Below, one piece after another: positions 5,664 to 7,184 of a DNA stretch of 7,184 nucleotides. How positions within the stretch are numbered: the stretch's first letter is position 1; every line of letters begins with the position of its first letter. Origin of the DNA: Phycisphaerae bacterium (lineage in GTDB: Bacteria > Planctomycetota > Phycisphaerae > Sedimentisphaerales > Anaerohalosphaeraceae). The notes under the pieces are model-generated. The model was not told the origin of the DNA, did not search any database, and saw only the letters and a list, made by a program, of their open reading frames with translations. The position numbers and the translations under genes were made by a program. The stretch is from contig JAIPFN010000032.1 in the NCBI GenBank assembly GCA_021736615.1, forward strand, positions 1-7,184, written 5' to 3'.

Positions 5664-5922
5664 GACAACTGAAAAAAAACTTATGCAGATTGGAATTACG
5701 GCAAAACATGCTGGAATTTCGCGGCAAACTCTGCAATACTATCTGATGGTCGGCCTGCTGGAACCGACAGAGGTTACCGCGACGGGCAGACGTATGTTCA
5801 ATGAGGCGGCTGTTGAAAGGATTCGTTTGATCAGAAAGCTAAATGAAAGCGGGTATCCGCTGCGAGCGATAAGGGAACTGTTTCTTGAAGGACGGTTTGA
5901 TTCGAAAGGAGTTGATTCGTGA
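5662..5922 (+). CDS. Small MerR-type winged-helix transcriptional regulator
   Basis: The protein is a DNA-binding regulator made almost only of a MerR-type helix-turn-helix. MQIGITAKHAGISRQTLQYYLMVGLLEP (8-35) is the recognition half, equivalent to the family's IGELAxxxGVSxxTLRYYExxGLLxP. GRRMFNEAAVERIRLIRKLNESGYPLRAIRELF (42-74) is the wing and second helix pair. At 86 residues it lacks the long dimerisation helix and effector-binding domain of typical MerR proteins, so no inducer can be guessed. The start given is TTG at 5662 (in-frame stop at 5644-5646 above). ATG at 5683, giving 79 residues and an N-terminus typical of the family, is an equally good alternative. Neither has a strong ribosome binding site. 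Its stop overlaps the start of the MlaD-family gene by 4 bp, so the two are co-translated and it may regulate that gene. Confidence 0.85.
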   Translation: MTTEKKLMQIGITAKHAGISRQTLQYYLMVGLLEPTEVTATGRRMFNEAAVERIRLIRKLNESGYPLRAIRELFLEGRFDSKGVDS

Positions 5923-6827
5923 CCGATTATAACACACTGCAAAGAAAAAAAAATATTGTCGTAGGCGGATTTGTAATGATCGCCGCAGCGGCTATGCTGT
6001 GGATGGTAGCGATATTCGGCGAACTTCCGGTCGCGGCGACTAGAATGCGTTCATTCGAAGTTGTCGTCAAATTCCCCTCGGCATTGGGCATACAGGGCAA
6101 AACTCCCGTATATTACTGCGGTTACCAGATAGGCAAGGTCATTTCTGTGGCGGCTCCTCAACTTCTGGAAGGGCCTGAAGGCAAGATGATACATCAGATC
6201 AGAGTCGGTCTTGCTATCGATAATAAGTTTCAGGCAATCCCGATGAACGTGGAGTTTAAGGTTTTGAAACGCAGCATGGGGAGCAGTTTCGTCGAACTTG
6301 TTGACCCGAAATACCCTTTAGGGGACGAAGTAGACAAGAAAGATCGTTTTCTGCATGGAGATATCGGTACTGCTTTCCAGGGGTCCGTTGGTTCCACTAA
6401 TGAGTTTATCCCGGAAAGGGTTCAGAATAAGATCGAGACGCTGGTTGTTAAGATCAGCTCGCTGGCGGCTAGCATCGACCAGGTCATCGGAGATAAGGAA
6501 AATCAGGATAATATCAGGGTTACCCTTGCCAATTTCACAGCGGTTACCGAAGAGGCAGCTGTTGCTCTTAAGTCTGTCAGGACTTTCACCGATGCCGGTA
6601 CAGATGTAATGACAGAGACATCTGAGAGCCTCAATAAGACCCTCAAAGAGGTCAATGCCCTCGTTAACGCTGTAAATCAGGGTGACGGGACAGTTTCGCG
6701 ACTTCTTAATGACGGCAGGCTTTATGAGAATCTGATGGAAAGCTCAAAGGAGCTTAAGCTGGCCCTTGAACAGTTCAAGATTTTCACCGCAGAAGCTCAG
6801 AAAAACGGCCTGAAGATCAAATTATAA
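5919..6827 (+). CDS. MCE/MlaD-family membrane-anchored lipid transport protein
   Basis: MCE proteins form hexameric rings in the periplasm that hand lipids between membranes, normally with an MlaE-type permease and MlaF-type ATPase. This 302-residue protein has a short cytoplasmic N-terminus, one membrane helix (about 12-34), and one MCE domain (about 45-150) with FPSALGIQGKTPVYYCGYQIGKVISV (52-77) and MGSSFVELVDP (120-130). A long helical region (about 165-300) follows, containing the QGDGTVSRLLNDGRLYENLMES motif (254-275) common in MlaD-like C-termini. The start is GTG at 5919 in a GTGA overlap with the MerR-type stop; GAAAGGAG (5904-5911) lies seven bases before it. No permease, ATPase or lipoprotein partner is in the window, so the rest of the transporter must be elsewhere. 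Not named mlaD because the specific system is unknown. Confidence 0.88.
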   Translation: MTDYNTLQRKKNIVVGGFVMIAAAAMLWMVAIFGELPVAATRMRSFEVVVKFPSALGIQGKTPVYYCGYQIGKVISVAAPQLLEGPEGKMIHQIRVGLAIDNKFQAIPMNVEFKVLKRSMGSSFVELVDPKYPLGDEVDKKDRFLHGDIGTAFQGSVGSTNEFIPERVQNKIETLVVKISSLAASIDQVIGDKENQDNIRVTLANFTAVTEEAAVALKSVRTFTDAGTDVMTETSESLNKTLKEVNALVNAVNQGDGTVSRLLNDGRLYENLMESSKELKLALEQFKIFTAEAQKNGLKIKL

Positions 6828-6870
6828 ACAGGTCTCAATCAATTCCAGGGTTTACCCCATAATATTTCTG

Positions 6871-6909
6871 CGCCCAACTTGCCTGCAAATGCTGCCGGGG
6901 GGATGGGCG
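6871..6909 (+). repeat. Inverted repeat after the MlaD-family gene
   Basis: CGCCCA (6871-6876) and TGGGCG (6904-6909) are perfect 6-bp complements with a 27-nt loop. AAATAATCTTT follows rather than a T run, so at best it is a poor terminator for the upstream gene. Nothing else recognisable lies between 6828 and the promoter at 6952. Confidence 0.3.
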
Positions 6910-6951
6910 AAATAATCTTTCCGAACTTTTGCGTTTTTCTGCCGTATTCCC

Positions 6952-6980
6952 TTGTAAAATTACCCCTTATCGGTTATAAT
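6952..6980 (+). promoter_or_regulatory. Strong sigma70-type promoter of the exported-protein gene
   Basis: The -35 is TTGTAA (6952-6957), the spacer is exactly 17 bp, and the -10 is a perfect TATAAT (6975-6980). Transcription should begin near 6987, leaving a leader of about 95 nt before the ATG at 7083. It is the best promoter match noted in the window and shows that the downstream gene is transcribed independently of the MlaD-family gene. Confidence 0.7.
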
Positions 6981-6986
6981 GTTTAA

Positions 6987-7082
6987 TTGTAAACATTTCC
7001 GGTAAATCAGCCGGAGAGTATCGGCAACCCGTATCCAGACAGGGTTTAAGGTAAGTTTCATTTTTTCAGAAAGGCTTGATTT
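6987..7082 (+). promoter_or_regulatory. Structured 5' leader of the exported-protein gene
   Basis: Two hairpins can form: TTCCGG/CCGGAG (6997-7002 with 7011-7016, 8-nt loop) and AACCC/GGGTT (7026-7030 with 7042-7046, 11-nt loop). A T6 run (7061-7066) and the ribosome binding site AGAAAGG (7068-7074) follow. The layout would allow control of translation or termination, but it matches no riboswitch class that I recognise. Confidence 0.35.
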
Positions 7083-7184
7083 ATGTTCGTTGAAAATCCG
7101 TCCAGGAAGTCTCACTTAATCACCCTCCTTATGTTAATGTTCGCGGCGAGCGGTTTCGCCTCCGATAACAAAGAACTCAGCAGT
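7083..7184 (+). CDS. N-terminus of an exported protein, cut by the window end
   Basis: Only 34 codons are visible, open to the last base. They encode a Sec-type signal peptide: an N-region with Arg8 and Lys9, a hydrophobic core LITLLMLMFAASGFA (12-26), and a likely signal peptidase I cut after Ala26 (GFA|SD). No lipobox Cys is present, so a soluble or surface protein rather than a lipoprotein is expected. The ATG at 7083 is chosen for AGAAAGG eight bases upstream and the promoter at 6952-6980. The family cannot be told from this much. Confidence 0.65.
   Translation, partial: MFVENPSRKSHLITLLMLMFAASGFASDNKELSS

Noticed and set aside
5643..5667. Two perfect TTGACA hexamers as -35 boxes
   Set aside because: No -10-like hexamer lies 16-19 bp downstream of either one.
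6355..6609. Second + strand open frame inside the MlaD-family gene
   Set aside because: It is an out-of-frame reading of the helical region, with a Leu/Arg/Ser-rich composition and no ribosome binding site.
6987..7082. Known riboswitch, for example cyclic di-GMP type I
   Set aside because: Short stems are present but the conserved GEMM or other class-specific core strings are not.

Overview
The window reads as ordinary chromosomal sequence from a diderm (Gram-negative-type) bacterium of moderate GC content. The envelope type is inferred from a lipoprotein with a type II signal peptide and an MCE/MlaD-family protein, both of which belong to double-membrane cells. The organism cannot be fixed from the sequence alone. 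Separation of rnpA from rpmH, several GTG/TTG starts and short repeats between genes would fit a planctomycete (for example Phycisphaerae), but this is a weak guess.

Left part (1-3758, all + strand): the 3' four-fifths of ahcY (S-adenosylhomocysteine hydrolase) ends in a very good intrinsic terminator. An RNA-repair pair follows: archease and the RNA ligase RtcB that it activates. Then comes hpt (hypoxanthine phosphoribosyltransferase). RtcB consumes GTP and Hpt salvages purine bases to IMP/GMP, so a link through guanine nucleotide supply is possible but only inferred. The archease start and both junctions after it carry copies of the short motif GTGTGAAAG, arranged as 9-bp and 14-bp tandem repeats.

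Middle part (3759-5186): a lone minus-strand gene for a lipoprotein of unknown function, then about 490 bp without a gene. This gap holds a 12-bp inverted repeat that could mask the lipoprotein's ribosome binding site, a GC-rich hairpin, a REP-like GTAG-plus-palindrome element, and a probable promoter embedded in a 41-bp dyad upstream of rnpA.

Right part (5187-7184, + strand): rnpA (RNase P protein, TTG start) bracketed by YAGCNAT heptad repeats; a very small MerR-type regulator; an MCE/MlaD-type membrane-anchored protein whose start overlaps the regulator's stop by 4 bp; then a near-consensus sigma70-type promoter with a roughly 95-nt structured leader, leading into the first 34 codons of an exported protein cut by the window end.

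No mobile element gene, CRISPR array, tRNA or rRNA was seen. The points most worth a second look are the repeats around the RNA-repair genes, the heptads around rnpA, the anti-Shine-Dalgarno inverted repeat, the REP-like element and the MerR-MlaD coupling. I see no clearly new multi-gene system.
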